Shown piece after piece: positions 1 through 8,758 of a stretch of 64,000 bases of DNA. The position numbers were made by a program, and so were the translations under genes. Within the stretch, counting starts at the first letter, position 1, and each line of letters begins with the position of its first letter. Source of the DNA: Bin80 sp964291275 (GTDB taxonomy: Bacteria > Bacteroidota > Rhodothermia > Rhodothermales > Bin80); assembly GCA_964291275.2 (NCBI GenBank), contig OZ219799.1, positions 2,418,001 to 2,482,000 on the forward strand, read 5' to 3'. The notes under the pieces were generated by a model, which was not told the origin of the DNA, did not search any database, and saw nothing but the letters and a program-made list of their open reading frames with translations.

Positions 1-375
1 ACTTTTGTTCTCCATACAAGAAAAGAGTTGCCCCCAGTCTGGGGCGACGGGCCTGCACTTGGGCGCGTACTTACGAACCTGCTCGACAATGCAATTGCAT
101 ATAGTCAGCCCGCCGAGATTGTACTTGCCGCCGACTTGCAATCTGACGGAATACAGCTCCGGGTGCGCGATCGGGGATCTGGTATTGCGCCAGAGCACCT
201 GTCACGCATTTTTAAGCCTCGCTTTCGAGTTAGCGATACAGTATCCGGCAATGGTATGGGCCTCGCGATTGCACAGGAAATTGTCTATGCTCACGGTGGG
301 CGTATCGAAGTAGCCAGTACGGTCGGCGTAGGGACTGTAATGCGTGTAATTCTACCACAAAGAACATTCATTTAA
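1..375 (+). CDS. Sensor histidine kinase, C-terminal ATPase domain (partial)
   Basis: The reading frame is open at base 1 and stops at 373-375, so only the catalytic end of a sensor kinase is present. The HATPase_c boxes are visible in order: N box NLLDNA, G1 box DRGSGI, F box around IFKPRF and G2 box GNGMGLAIAQ, with the usual closing strand of the domain. This domain binds ATP and phosphorylates a His lying outside the window. The stop is 4 bases before the response regulator start, so the two form a two-component operon. Sensor input and membrane topology cannot be seen. The apparent methionine start at base 28 is only an internal TTG codon. Confidence 0.85.
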   Translation, partial: TFVLHTRKELPPVWGDGPALGRVLTNLLDNAIAYSQPAEIVLAADLQSDGIQLRVRDRGSGIAPEHLSRIFKPRFRVSDTVSGNGMGLAIAQEIVYAHGGRIEVASTVGVGTVMRVILPQRTFI

Positions 376-379
376 TACG

Positions 380-1105
380 ATGTCCTATACAGCAACCCCG
401 GGAGCGATTACCAATGTGCTTGTTGCCGAAGATGACAATCTGATCGCGGAGGGAATCAAGCGTGTCTTTGAGCAGCGAGGTGCACACGTGACAATAACAT
501 CTAACGGCTACGATGCAACCAACTTCATTCAATCTGAAGATTTTCTGGATCTTGCCATTGTAGATATCATGATGCCAGGCATAAACGGTTTGGAAGTCGT
601 ACGGCGAATACGGGAGTTTGGCTGTGAGACCCCTGTCATTATAGTTTCCGGGAAGGACTCCGTAGGAGATCGTGTACGAGGTCTGGAAGCTGGTGCAGAT
701 GACTATATGGGTAAACCCTTCAATACTCACGAACTGATGGTGCGCGCCAAGGCCGTCTGTCGGCGTGTGCAGCGCGGGGGCAACTTTCCCCGCGTCATAC
801 AGGTGGGCGAGACTCAATGTGATTTTGAGTCACGTGTGGCCCTCAAAAATGGTCAGCCGGTGCATTTCACACCAATGGAGTGGAAGGTACTGCATTACAT
901 GGCCGCTCGAAAAGGACATGCAGTTTCGAGGTCAGAGTTCAACGTCAATGTATTAAAGATCCCACACGACGTAAAAACAAGAACCACCGATCGTCACGCA
1001 TACGCACTGCGATGCAAGCTGGATAAAGATTCACTCAATCCAAGGCATATCCTTAAGGTCCAGGGAGTTGGCTATCGTCTGGCTGATTTTGAGGTTATTG
1101 AGTAG
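380..1105 (+). CDS. OmpR/VirG-type response regulator
   Basis: This 241-residue protein has an N-terminal receiver domain (about 12-125) and a C-terminal winged-helix DNA-binding domain (about 140-235). The acidic pair follows VLVAEDD, the phospho-acceptor is Asp62 in VDIMMPG, and the conserved Lys sits in MGKPF. It should be phosphorylated by the kinase directly upstream and then bind DNA. It ends 10 bases before traF, so it is probably co-transcribed with the conjugation genes and may regulate them, as VirA/VirG does for vir genes; that link is inferred from position only. The ATG at 380 is the first start after the kinase stop. Confidence 0.9.
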   Translation: MSYTATPGAITNVLVAEDDNLIAEGIKRVFEQRGAHVTITSNGYDATNFIQSEDFLDLAIVDIMMPGINGLEVVRRIREFGCETPVIIVSGKDSVGDRVRGLEAGADDYMGKPFNTHELMVRAKAVCRRVQRGGNFPRVIQVGETQCDFESRVALKNGQPVHFTPMEWKVLHYMAARKGHAVSRSEFNVNVLKIPHDVKTRTTDRHAYALRCKLDKDSLNPRHILKVQGVGYRLADFEVIE

Positions 1106-1115
1106 CAGCGATTAA

Positions 1116-1682
1116 ATGCGTTGTCGCACATCATCTCGACTCCAGTTTGCCGTCATCCTGATCGTCTGTGGTTTCGTCGTTACTGCGGTGATCATTCAAT
1201 CAGCCCCCGCGGGCCGTGTGAGTTTGCCTCTTTTTGTTAATACGTCAACCTCACTACCACTCGGGTTTTATCGTGTAACAAAAGTGTTTGATCTCAAACG
1301 TGGGTATGTGCTCCGCACATGCCTTCCTGCCAAGGTTGGGCAAGCCGCTGTCCGACGCGGCTATGTTCGGCGGGGAACCTGTCCTAATGGTTCAGCACGA
1401 ATCGGTAAACCCATCGTCGCCTTGCAGGGAGATACCATAGTGGTCTCTGACGGAAGGATCCAGGTTCAGGGATGGGGCTATCACGAAGCTCCCATATACG
1501 CACATGACCGAAGGGGTAGAAGTCTGGCCAATGCCGTAGGCACACACATCCTGCAACCGGGTGAGTGCTTTTTGTTGAGCACACATAGCCCATTCAGCTA
1601 TGACAGCAGATACTACGGTCCTATTTCCTGTGGGAAACCACCATATTTTATCCTAACGGGGAATGGATTCCAAGCGCCTTAG
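1116..1682 (+). CDS. traF: TraF-like conjugation signal peptidase (S26)
   Basis: The 188-residue protein has an N-terminal membrane anchor (about 10-30) and then an S26 peptidase domain. The catalytic Ser is in the TSTSLPLGFY stretch (about Ser46) and the general-base Lys in IGKPIVALQGD (about Lys98); a TraF-typical SYDSRYYGP motif lies near the C-terminus. TraF peptidases mature and cyclise conjugative pilins such as TrbC. The 3' end overlaps trbB by 20 bases in another frame, which supports a conjugation operon. No pilin gene follows in this window. Known family: TraF of RP4-type systems; the assignment rests on the Ser/Lys motifs and the neighbour. Confidence 0.85.
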   Translation: MRCRTSSRLQFAVILIVCGFVVTAVIIQSAPAGRVSLPLFVNTSTSLPLGFYRVTKVFDLKRGYVLRTCLPAKVGQAAVRRGYVRRGTCPNGSARIGKPIVALQGDTIVVSDGRIQVQGWGYHEAPIYAHDRRGRSLANAVGTHILQPGECFLLSTHSPFSYDSRYYGPISCGKPPYFILTGNGFQAP

Positions 1683-2619
1683 TGCTTTAATTCAGCAATA
1701 TCTCGGTGACCAGATTCTTGCGCTGCTTCAGAGCCCCGAAACCGAAGAAGTTTATGTGAACCCTGACCTGTGCGTACGTGCAATTACTACGACTGGAAGT
1801 AGGATATCTGTGCCTGCCAATTTATCCCTGCAAGGTGCCGAAGCCTTTCTTCGTGCCATTGCGTCGATTACCTCGAATCGTTTTGATCGTGATCATCCTT
1901 CGCTGGCAGCTGCCGTTTCGCAACGGGATCTCGGGAAATGCCGGATACAGGGATTTATACCGCCATTGACCTCGGGGCCTGCCTTTAACATTCGCAAACC
2001 ATGCCGACAAATTCCTACGCTGGAAGACTATGTGAAGGATTCAATGCTAACGTGTGATGGATATTCTATACTGAGATCAGCCATTGAATCACGCCAGAAC
2101 ATCCTGGTTGCTGGTCCCACCGGTAGTGGAAAAACAACCCTTTGTAATGCCATATTGAAGTCCATTATCGATATTTTTCCCGAAGAGCGTCTGGTGATCT
2201 TGGAGGATACCACTGAGATCAATATTCGGGCAGCCGACACGCTCCAGCTTCAGACGACCGCCCGGATAAGTATGCGTGAGCTCGTGAAATTCAGCCTACG
2301 TGCAACCCCCAGCCGGATTATTGTAGGTGAAGTACGTGATGCTTCGGCCAAATCTTTACTGGATGCATGGATTACGGGTCATCCTGGCGGATGTGCTACG
2401 ATCCACGGTGAGGATACCGATAAAGCACTCGAGCGCTTGAGCGATCTCGCTCGCGAAGGTGCGCGTGGTATTGACCAGCGACATCTCGTACTCCGTGCGG
2501 TGCATATCGTAGTATTGATTGCTGGATTTGGGAAGGCACGCCGCGTGCGCCAGATTGTACGGGTTACTGGATGTACACCAACAGACTTTACAGTTGAAAT
2601 CCTGTGCACACAGGAATGA
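1663..2619 (+). CDS. trbB: TrbB/VirB11-type conjugation ATPase
   Basis: This 318-residue hexameric secretion ATPase has an N-terminal domain (1-about 125) and a RecA-like C-terminal domain. Visible motifs are Walker A GPTGSGKT (151-158), the Asp box VILEDTTEI, the Walker B stretch RIIVGEVRD and the His box TGHPGGCATIHG. It would sit on the inner face of the membrane and power the type IV secretion machine. It is full length for TrbB (about 320 residues). The expected next genes (trbC, trbD, trbE) are absent: an uncharacterised gap and an IS110 transposase follow, so the cluster is incomplete here. Confidence 0.9.
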   Translation: MDSKRLSALIQQYLGDQILALLQSPETEEVYVNPDLCVRAITTTGSRISVPANLSLQGAEAFLRAIASITSNRFDRDHPSLAAAVSQRDLGKCRIQGFIPPLTSGPAFNIRKPCRQIPTLEDYVKDSMLTCDGYSILRSAIESRQNILVAGPTGSGKTTLCNAILKSIIDIFPEERLVILEDTTEINIRAADTLQLQTTARISMRELVKFSLRATPSRIIVGEVRDASAKSLLDAWITGHPGGCATIHGEDTDKALERLSDLAREGARGIDQRHLVLRAVHIVVLIAGFGKARRVRQIVRVTGCTPTDFTVEILCTQE

Positions 2620-3069
2620 AATGATCTCCCCAAGAGGGTAATTGAACGGGAATTATATTCCAAACTGTAACAGAATGAATTTTTTTCGTAGAGTTTTGCA
2701 AGAGTCTTGTTTGAAAAACAAAGTTCCGCGCGCACCTCTCCCACACTGCAAAACGTACGGAATTTTGCAGGGCGCATCCACCGGGATGGTTTATAACGTA
2801 GACGGTTATGGGTTCTCCATGTCTGTGCTGTGCTTCGGTCTGCTTCGATGCGGATATACAAGGCGAAGGAAAAAAGCGTCTTTTCAGCTACCAGGCTTGT
2901 TTATGAGCGTCCCATCGGTCGGGCGCTAGTGTCTTATGGGGCATGAAGGCCGGGCTGCTATCCTCACTACTGAGCTTCCACACGGTGGAGCTTAGACTCT
3001 TGCTGGAGCATATCCCGGCTACCCGGATCCGCAAGCTTTCGTCGCGCAGCACGATGGATTCACCACAGA
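2620..3069. other. Gap between trbB and the IS110 transposase
   Basis: No convincing gene is visible in these 450 bases; the small open frames have no domain-like content. The part nearest the transposase stop is probably the 3' end of the IS110-family element, but I could not fix its boundary because these elements often lack clear inverted repeats. A short stem (CCAC/GTGG around 2975-2995) is visible and may belong to the element end. Confidence 0.3.
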
Positions 3070-4134
3070 TTACGCGCCCACCGCGGGTGCAGGTGCTTGA
3101 TAAAAAAGTTGTGGGTTGTAGTCTACATTGTTCTTCCAGATCGTCCACAGTACCATCAACACTTTGCGCTGCGTATTCAGTCGAGCGCGCACCGTGTCCT
3201 GGGTGCGACGTAATGAGGCATCATAAAACAAGGAGATCTCATTCGGTTGTGCCGTTTGCAAAGAAGAAAGCCAGCACTGATGACTCAGGCCTTTCAGTGC
3301 CCCCTGTCCCGAAGGATCAAGGCGTTTGTAGGCCAACGGCTTGCCTGCACTACTGCGTTCAACGACCCCGAGTCGGCAGTACCGCCAGAGCTTCTGCTTC
3401 GTGGCAAACCGGTGTGGGGTCTGGATGAATGCACTGAACACATGCGCCCCCACGACGCCGATGCCGGGCATACGCTGGAACTGGATGATTTCCGGATAGC
3501 GTCGCCCCAACTCAATCATGGCGGTGCGGGCCTCTTGCCGTACCTTGCCAAGCGCGTCCAGACGCTTGTACAGGCGCGCAACAACCTGCTGCCGGGCCTT
3601 CGTCGGCAACTGATTGAGATAACTCCCACGATGCGTCTTGCTGAAGACTGCCGTCCCGGTCACGCGTACCAGTCCCGCCTGGTGATACTTGGCCTTGATT
3701 TGCCTTTTCAAAGTAGCATGATCGCACCGAAAGGCTAAATACTGTTGCACCGCAATCTTGAAGTCCGTCCGGTGCTCATGATCGGCGTGATAGACCGGGG
3801 TTAATTCACCCAATCGAAGCAACCGGCAGAGTTTGACGGCGTCCGTGTAGTCATCCTTGTTGCCGCTGCGACTGATAAGTGCATTATGACGGGGATCACA
3901 AATGATCACTTCGGTTACGTAGGGGCGAAGAACGCCGGCGATCCAGCCGGCCAGAGAAGATTCCTCGACCGCCAAATATCTATCTTGTGAAGGCAGTCTG
4001 GTCACGTGTCCGATCAACACGGCCTCCGAAGTCGAAAACGCCGTCGTAGACACCACGTGCCCCGACGGATCCATGGCCGCCAGAACACAGTTGCGGGTAT
4101 GGGCATCCAACCCCAGATAAAGATGTTTGTGCAT
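3070..4134 (-). CDS. IS110-family transposase (DEDD)
   Basis: The 354-residue protein has the two-domain layout of IS110 recombinases. The N-terminal RuvC-like domain shows the DEDD set: Asp10 in GLDAH, Glu57/58 in VEES, and Asp95 and Asp98 in the KDDYTDA stretch. The C-terminal Transposase_20 domain shows the PGIG motif near residue 235. Length is normal for the family and the frame is intact. IS110 enzymes are guided by an element-encoded bridge RNA from the non-coding end; a strong hairpin lies directly upstream of the start (4143-4199). It sits between conjugation genes and phage-like genes. No terminal inverted repeats or target duplication were identified. Confidence 0.92.
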   Translation of the reverse strand: MHKHLYLGLDAHTRNCVLAAMDPSGHVVSTTAFSTSEAVLIGHVTRLPSQDRYLAVEESSLAGWIAGVLRPYVTEVIICDPRHNALISRSGNKDDYTDAVKLCRLLRLGELTPVYHADHEHRTDFKIAVQQYLAFRCDHATLKRQIKAKYHQAGLVRVTGTAVFSKTHRGSYLNQLPTKARQQVVARLYKRLDALGKVRQEARTAMIELGRRYPEIIQFQRMPGIGVVGAHVFSAFIQTPHRFATKQKLWRYCRLGVVERSSAGKPLAYKRLDPSGQGALKGLSHQCWLSSLQTAQPNEISLFYDASLRRTQDTVRARLNTQRKVLMVLWTIWKNNVDYNPQLFYQAPAPAVGA

Positions 4135-4142
4135 GTGAACTA

Positions 4143-4199
4143 AGGTCTGATGAGAATAGCGGACGATACGAAATATGCGCCCGCTTTTTCATTAGACCT
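4143..4199 (-). ncRNA. Hairpin upstream of IS110 transposase, bridge RNA candidate
   Basis: Eleven-base arms AGGTCTGATGA (4143-4153) and TCATTAGACCT (4189-4199) are complementary except for one G-T position. Inside them a second stem AGCGG/CCGCT is followed by a bulged ATA/TAT stem, so about 57 bases fold into one long interrupted hairpin. It ends about 9 bases before the transposase ATG on the minus strand. IS110 bridge RNAs come from the non-coding end upstream of the transposase, so this may be part of one, or a translational control hairpin. The target- and donor-binding loops were not assigned. Confidence 0.4.
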
Positions 4200-4353
4200 C
4201 AGTACACCAGACACGAGTGAGAGCGTAAATCAAGATCTGATTCCTTCAAATACACCAAGGCAATCCCATAAATCCCCTGCACAAAAAGTGTCCTACTTCG
4301 AGCGAATTGGGTGGCCACTTGCACAGAATAGATATCCCTATATATCACTCCGG

Positions 4354-5001
4354 TCAGTTCTGACCTCTTGTTTCAGCATGTCTACGATCAGCCAACCGCT
4401 TTAATCTTTCTCTCTTATCACCGATAAAGGCCTTGTAGTCCCCTTGTTTATAGTTATGGCGGGCTTCCGCCAGTAACTGTCCCCTGTCTCTATCCATACT
4501 ATCCCTGAATTCTTTACGAGACATTTTCCGATGCGATAGATACACAGGTGCAAAACGCCAATCAAATCTATCGTATGAATCTTTTGGTATTTCGCTATCA
4601 TCCTCCACGGTTGCTACCAATAAAACCTTGCGCTTTCCCCGCATGAAAGATTCCGCACGCAGAATGTCTCCTCCACTACAATCCGCAAGTCCTGTTACCT
4701 CACAGATCACTTTACCCTTTATTTCTTCTATGAATTTACGGGTCCCTATATCCTTATACTGAACGAGACCATACCACTCATCACGATGCTCTTCGGGAAA
4801 GATAAACCGCAAAAACTCGCTTTTTCCCACTCCTTTTGGTCCTATCAGGACGGGCATTGTGTCATAACCTTCATATCCCCCTTCAAAAGCAAGAACTATG
4901 GGTGCCGTGAATATATACTGTGATACATCACTGGTTATCCTCGCATCATCGGGATGAACTTGTCTTATCTGTTGTCTAGTCTTTCTATGCATTTTACACA
5001 T
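4354..5001 (-). CDS. VapE-like (virulence-associated E) P-loop ATPase, short
   Basis: A 215-residue protein resembling the C-terminal NTPase of VapE/primase-helicase proteins of phages and phage satellites. Walker A is GPKGVGKS (about 54-61). Downstream come the family pattern of an acidic Walker B-like strand (KVICEVTGL) and a WRFAPVYL stretch resembling the RRF(w/f)P end of the domain. Typical VapE proteins are 400-800 residues and often carry a primase domain first, so this copy is short and probably an N-terminally truncated remnant. The next gene upstream is a capsid protein, which supports a prophage or satellite origin. Confidence 0.65.
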   Translation of the reverse strand: MCKMHRKTRQQIRQVHPDDARITSDVSQYIFTAPIVLAFEGGYEGYDTMPVLIGPKGVGKSEFLRFIFPEEHRDEWYGLVQYKDIGTRKFIEEIKGKVICEVTGLADCSGGDILRAESFMRGKRKVLLVATVEDDSEIPKDSYDRFDWRFAPVYLSHRKMSRKEFRDSMDRDRGQLLAEARHNYKQGDYKAFIGDKRERLKRLADRRHAETRGQN

Positions 5002-5073
5002 CGCTTAGTTGGTGTCTACACGGAAATAGGGTTTTGGCTCAGAAAGCACAACAGGTGATTTATCCAAGATCAC

Positions 5074-6132
5074 TTAGGCTTCTGATTCGGGAGATGGTAC
5101 GTCTATGTTAGCACGATAGAACCCCTCCGCTCTCAATAGCTGAAACTTCGCTTTAACTAGAGCTACAATTTTGACCTCGTCCCGATTACGGTCATATTCG
5201 TTATTGTCCTTAATCAGAGTGATTCCTTCCCATATCGGGAATACGGCATCTCTATGACTTCCTACGCGAACTATTTGGGTTTGGGGGTTCTTATCCACTG
5301 CTGGCAGGTATGCACTTACTCTTACACCTCCGCCTTGGCTATTCAGCACGGAAATCGCCGATCCGTCCGACTTTGTGCCATCGTATGATTTTGCCAGTAT
5401 TGCATATGCCTCCGGTGAAACCACTTGTTTTACGCTCTCGGGACTTTGCGCCCAAATGCCATCTACTCTGCTGTAAAGTAGTAAGTCCAGTAAATCTGCC
5501 CGGCTTTGTCTACCAGAAGGAGAAGAACCAGAATTAATCAAATAATCCTTTTTCGCTAGTGAATTGATTATCCCCCGGTCTAATTCAGCACTAAGTGCAC
5601 AACTCAGGTTATACTGCAATGCTGCATCCATCCCTTTGAGCAGATCTGCATCTTTCTCTTTGTAACAAAATGACGCATCATACCTCGATGAGTATTGCGG
5701 TGGTTTGATCAGTCCGGGATTCAAGATTACCATCGTTTTATTCGTTGGCTGGAAACTCCGGCGTGACTGCAACAATACAGCGGAGATGGCAATATCAGGA
5801 TGCAAATCCGCATCTGCCTTTAACCGAGGCATGGGTATATCCAAATAATCTGCTACTCTGCTTCCAAACGGCTTACTCTTGGTGGGTTGCGGATTTATCC
5901 TTGCTATTGCTGGGTCGAGTGCTAAATTTCCACATTCCAGCATATCCAGCGGGATCATATTGCTTTCCAGTCCGAGTTCATCTTGCAGTTCTTTTTCCGC
6001 ACCCTGAAGCTCACGATCCTCTCCGACTGCTAGGAAAAACTCACTGATTCTCGCATACTCTATGAGATCATGGTATTCAGAGGTGGTTTCTGAATCCATT
6101 TTTCCGTGAGTCTTAGTCTCTGCCGATGCCAT
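5074..6132 (-). CDS. Phage major capsid protein, HK97-fold type
   Basis: A 352-residue protein with features of HK97-like major capsid proteins. The N-terminal part (about 20-65) is acidic and helical, like the delta/scaffold segment, with a conserved-looking IPLDML end. The middle contains long helix-rich stretches with a dense run of Ala/Leu (around 165-190). The C-terminus has the typical strand order with a WEGITLIKDNN stretch and the final KAKFQLLRAEGFYRANI segment. It would form the procapsid shell. No portal, terminase or protease gene is nearby, so the phage is incomplete. The assignment is by pattern, without a database comparison. Confidence 0.7.
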   Translation of the reverse strand: MASAETKTHGKMDSETTSEYHDLIEYARISEFFLAVGEDRELQGAEKELQDELGLESNMIPLDMLECGNLALDPAIARINPQPTKSKPFGSRVADYLDIPMPRLKADADLHPDIAISAVLLQSRRSFQPTNKTMVILNPGLIKPPQYSSRYDASFCYKEKDADLLKGMDAALQYNLSCALSAELDRGIINSLAKKDYLINSGSSPSGRQSRADLLDLLLYSRVDGIWAQSPESVKQVVSPEAYAILAKSYDGTKSDGSAISVLNSQGGGVRVSAYLPAVDKNPQTQIVRVGSHRDAVFPIWEGITLIKDNNEYDRNRDEVKIVALVKAKFQLLRAEGFYRANIDVPSPESEA

Positions 6133-6141
6133 GGTACAATT

Positions 6142-6318
6142 TTATGGTTTCAACTTGATGTAAGTGGTCTCTGTCTTCTTGAACTTCTGAGGCTCTTGAT
6201 TCGCATCCATAGTTGTAGTAGACTTCGCGGGTACGATTTCACACTCTGTGTGTTCAGCGACACTGGGTATGATCAATGCTGATATGACCAATGTAGCTAA
6301 ACTTTTTTCATATCCCAT
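6142..6318 (-). CDS. Small exported or phage-associated hypothetical protein
   Basis: A 58-residue ORF beginning at the ATG at 6318 and ending 9 bases before the capsid gene, in the same direction. A TTG start at 6351 would add 11 residues. The first 20 residues are hydrophobic (SLATLVISALIIPSVA), like a signal or anchor, and the remainder is polar and Lys-rich. I recognise no family. Its spacing suggests co-transcription with the capsid gene; it could be a small head protein or a spurious frame. Confidence 0.35.
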   Translation of the reverse strand: MGYEKSLATLVISALIIPSVAEHTECEIVPAKSTTTMDANQEPQKFKKTETTYIKLKP

Positions 6319-6492
6319 CCAGCCAAATACAGATTTAGTTATAAGTCCCAATTGAACCGCACTCAGGGCCAGGGCCGTCGCAATACTGGCAAGTCAAAAG
6401 TGCACGAAATCCCCCGAAAGGGTCTTGGAGTAGCCGTGGCGGTTAGTCCGCCCACTTTTCGATCGAGCCAAGCAGCAGATTGATGGTTACAG

Positions 6493-8700
6493 TCAAAGCT
6501 TCCCATTTGCTTTGGCCCGTTCAAAGAACGCCCACGCTTCACGATAGTCGTTTTCGCGATCACACTTATCAAAGGGAGCATGGAATTTAATCGTACGTTC
6601 CCGCGGTCCACCGGGCAGCGTGTCGTCAATGTAGGTGTAGGTAACGACACCTTCCTGTAGATCTTTGATATCGTTCCATCCGAGCGCAAGATTGGTTTGC
6701 GCGCGTTCTGGGGTATACAGGCCGAACGTGTTTTTCTTGTTGGTCCGGGTTCGCGGTACGGGGCTCTGGCCGCTCTTCTTTGAGAACACGATGCGTCCTT
6801 TGGTATCGTAATACGTATCGTTTTCGTAGGACCGGAGGACCGGAAACTGTATGCGGTAGAGGGCCAAGAGCTCATTGAGGGTGACCCCGAGCGCCTGCGC
6901 GTGGAGGACATCTATTTCCAGGAGGGCCTGTCTGCGGGTGTAGTCGGTTCGGAGCGGACTGTGCCAGGACCAGGGTTTATGGCATCTGTCGAACCAGTCG
7001 GGGTTGAGTCGGGGATCGGTTTTGGACCAACGTGCCGGAGTGGAGGTGCCGGCGTTCCATATTGCGCTGTAGTCGATGCTCAGGCATGAGAGCCCCAGTA
7101 TGCGGGCAACGGCCGCCGGTGAGGCTGGCGTGAGCGGGAGGGGGGCAAGATATATTGAATTCAGGTTTGCTATTGCACCGATCTTGATCGCTGTATCCGT
7201 AACGATGGACAGGAGTGTGTACAACAGGCTTAATAAATGCTCCCGCCGTTGTGTTGCGACCGTGGTCACGGAATAAATATGCCCCACTCTCGGCGGAACG
7301 AGCGCCGGGAGCAGTGTACGCTCGCCCCCAGTGTTCAACATTCGTCGCATCCCCACTCTGAACTCCTCGGTCACCAGTGTTCCCCAGGGCGTCTGCGGGG
7401 TTCGCTGGATGTACACGGCTGCTTCGCAGGCCGGGACGTAGTTCGTGCGCGGACGGTAGTCTTCGGAGAGTGTGGTCAAATCCAGTCGGGTGTAATCTCC
7501 GTTCGACTTGCATCCGTCATTTGGGGTCTGAAAGAAGGGCGTACCCACAAAAATGTGCGGACCCGACAGGATCCATTCGCGCACATCCGTGGTGAAGCGG
7601 GTTTCGCGGCAGATCGTGCCGTCCTTTTGTGCACCGGTTTCATGCCACATTGTGGCCACTTTGTATCCTTTCCCCAGGTCTCGTATCCGTCGGGGCGTTT
7701 GTGAGAGTTTACGCAGGAGGCGGGCCAGCTCCCGGGCGTGGATCAGGGGCAGGCGTGCCTGTCGGGGTGGGGTGCCGGGCGAGTCATAGAGTAGCGCGTA
7801 GGTTTGGAGGTCGGCCTCTGAAGTATAGATCACCCGATCCCGATGCGCGGCCAACTCCCATTGGTTGTCCGGGGTTTTGATGCCGGGCACCGGCCCGTAT
7901 CCGTCATGCAGCATCGACTTCGTTGCGGTGATCGGATGATACAGGTTGGCCATGGAGATGAACGCAATCGCTTCCCGGGATTGCCCGTAGATGTTGATGC
8001 TGAATTTGACACGTGAATCGACCTCTTCAAACAAGAGCAGTACATTTTCAAACTGCAGTCGATAGCGGAGTTTGGGGTAGAGGGCCTCTCTGAGCGCCTG
8101 GCCCCGGGCTTCATCATACACGGATTGCGGATGCAGGAGTCCCACGGTGTTTGTGCTGATAGCCCACGAAGCGCAGATAAATGCCTTGTAGAGGTTGGTT
8201 TGGAGCCCTTTCAGCAGGGGATAGTTCTGTTTTGAATTCAGAAAGGCCAACTGTGCCCCAACCGCTTCATACGCTTCGATGTAATGTGTACGGCGCCCTG
8301 ATTGGTTCAGCCAGGTCGTGCGTAATTCTGCCGTTTGCGAGGCACTGAACTTTTTTGTAACGAAGCGGGGTTCGGTATCGCCAATCACATGCTGCTCTAC
8401 AAAAGTAAGCTTTCTCCACGGGGGGTTCCCCAGTATGACATCAAAGCCGCCTTTTTCTGCGAACTGGTCGGCGTATTCCAGCTGCCAGTGATGAAAACGG
8501 TACCGTTGGGCCAACTTCTGTACCATCTGTAATCTGGGTCGTGCATGGATCAGCGCATTTAGGTCCACAAACCCCAAGGCATCGCGTTCTGGATCACGGT
8601 CGCCGAACAGGTTGTAGTTTTGCACGTCTCCTTTGCCCGCAAGCAACTGGGCTAGATCTTCTAGGTACGCGGTTCGAGTGGGAAGCAGATGGGCTTGGTC
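6493..8700 (-). pseudogene. DrmMI-like adenine methylase, 3' part (split by IS4-type element)
   Basis: C-terminal half of a large Eco57I/DrmMI-type N6-adenine methyltransferase. Reading from the IS edge, the frame opens with DQAHLLPTRTAY and runs in frame to the stop at 6493. It holds the catalytic motif IV NPPW, about residue 911 of the rebuilt protein, followed by a long target-recognition and C-terminal region. The SAM-binding motif I is in the other half (11260-13726). Removing the IS and one 10-base duplication rejoins both halves in frame into a protein of about 1,554 residues. As it stands the gene is broken between motifs I and IV, so methylation should be lost unless the element excises. 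Confidence 0.85.
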
Positions 8701-8723
8701 TGCCCATTACCCAACTTTTTGAC

Positions 8724-8752
8724 TTGACATTCTGAACAGTGCCCCATATATT
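8724..8752 (+). promoter_or_regulatory. Sigma70-type promoter of the IS transposase (leaderless)
   Basis: TTGACA (8724-8729) and TATATT (8747-8752) are separated by exactly 17 bases, a near-consensus housekeeping promoter. The ATG at 8759 is 7 bases after the -10 box, so transcription would begin at or next to the start codon and the mRNA would be leaderless. This is seen in the sequence; activity is inferred. The inverted copy has the same arrangement. Confidence 0.65.
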
Positions 8753-8758
8753 GGTGGC

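Noticed and set aside
2642..2929. 95-codon open frame after trbB
   Set aside because: No trbC-like signal peptide or pilin features and no family resemblance; likely a chance frame.
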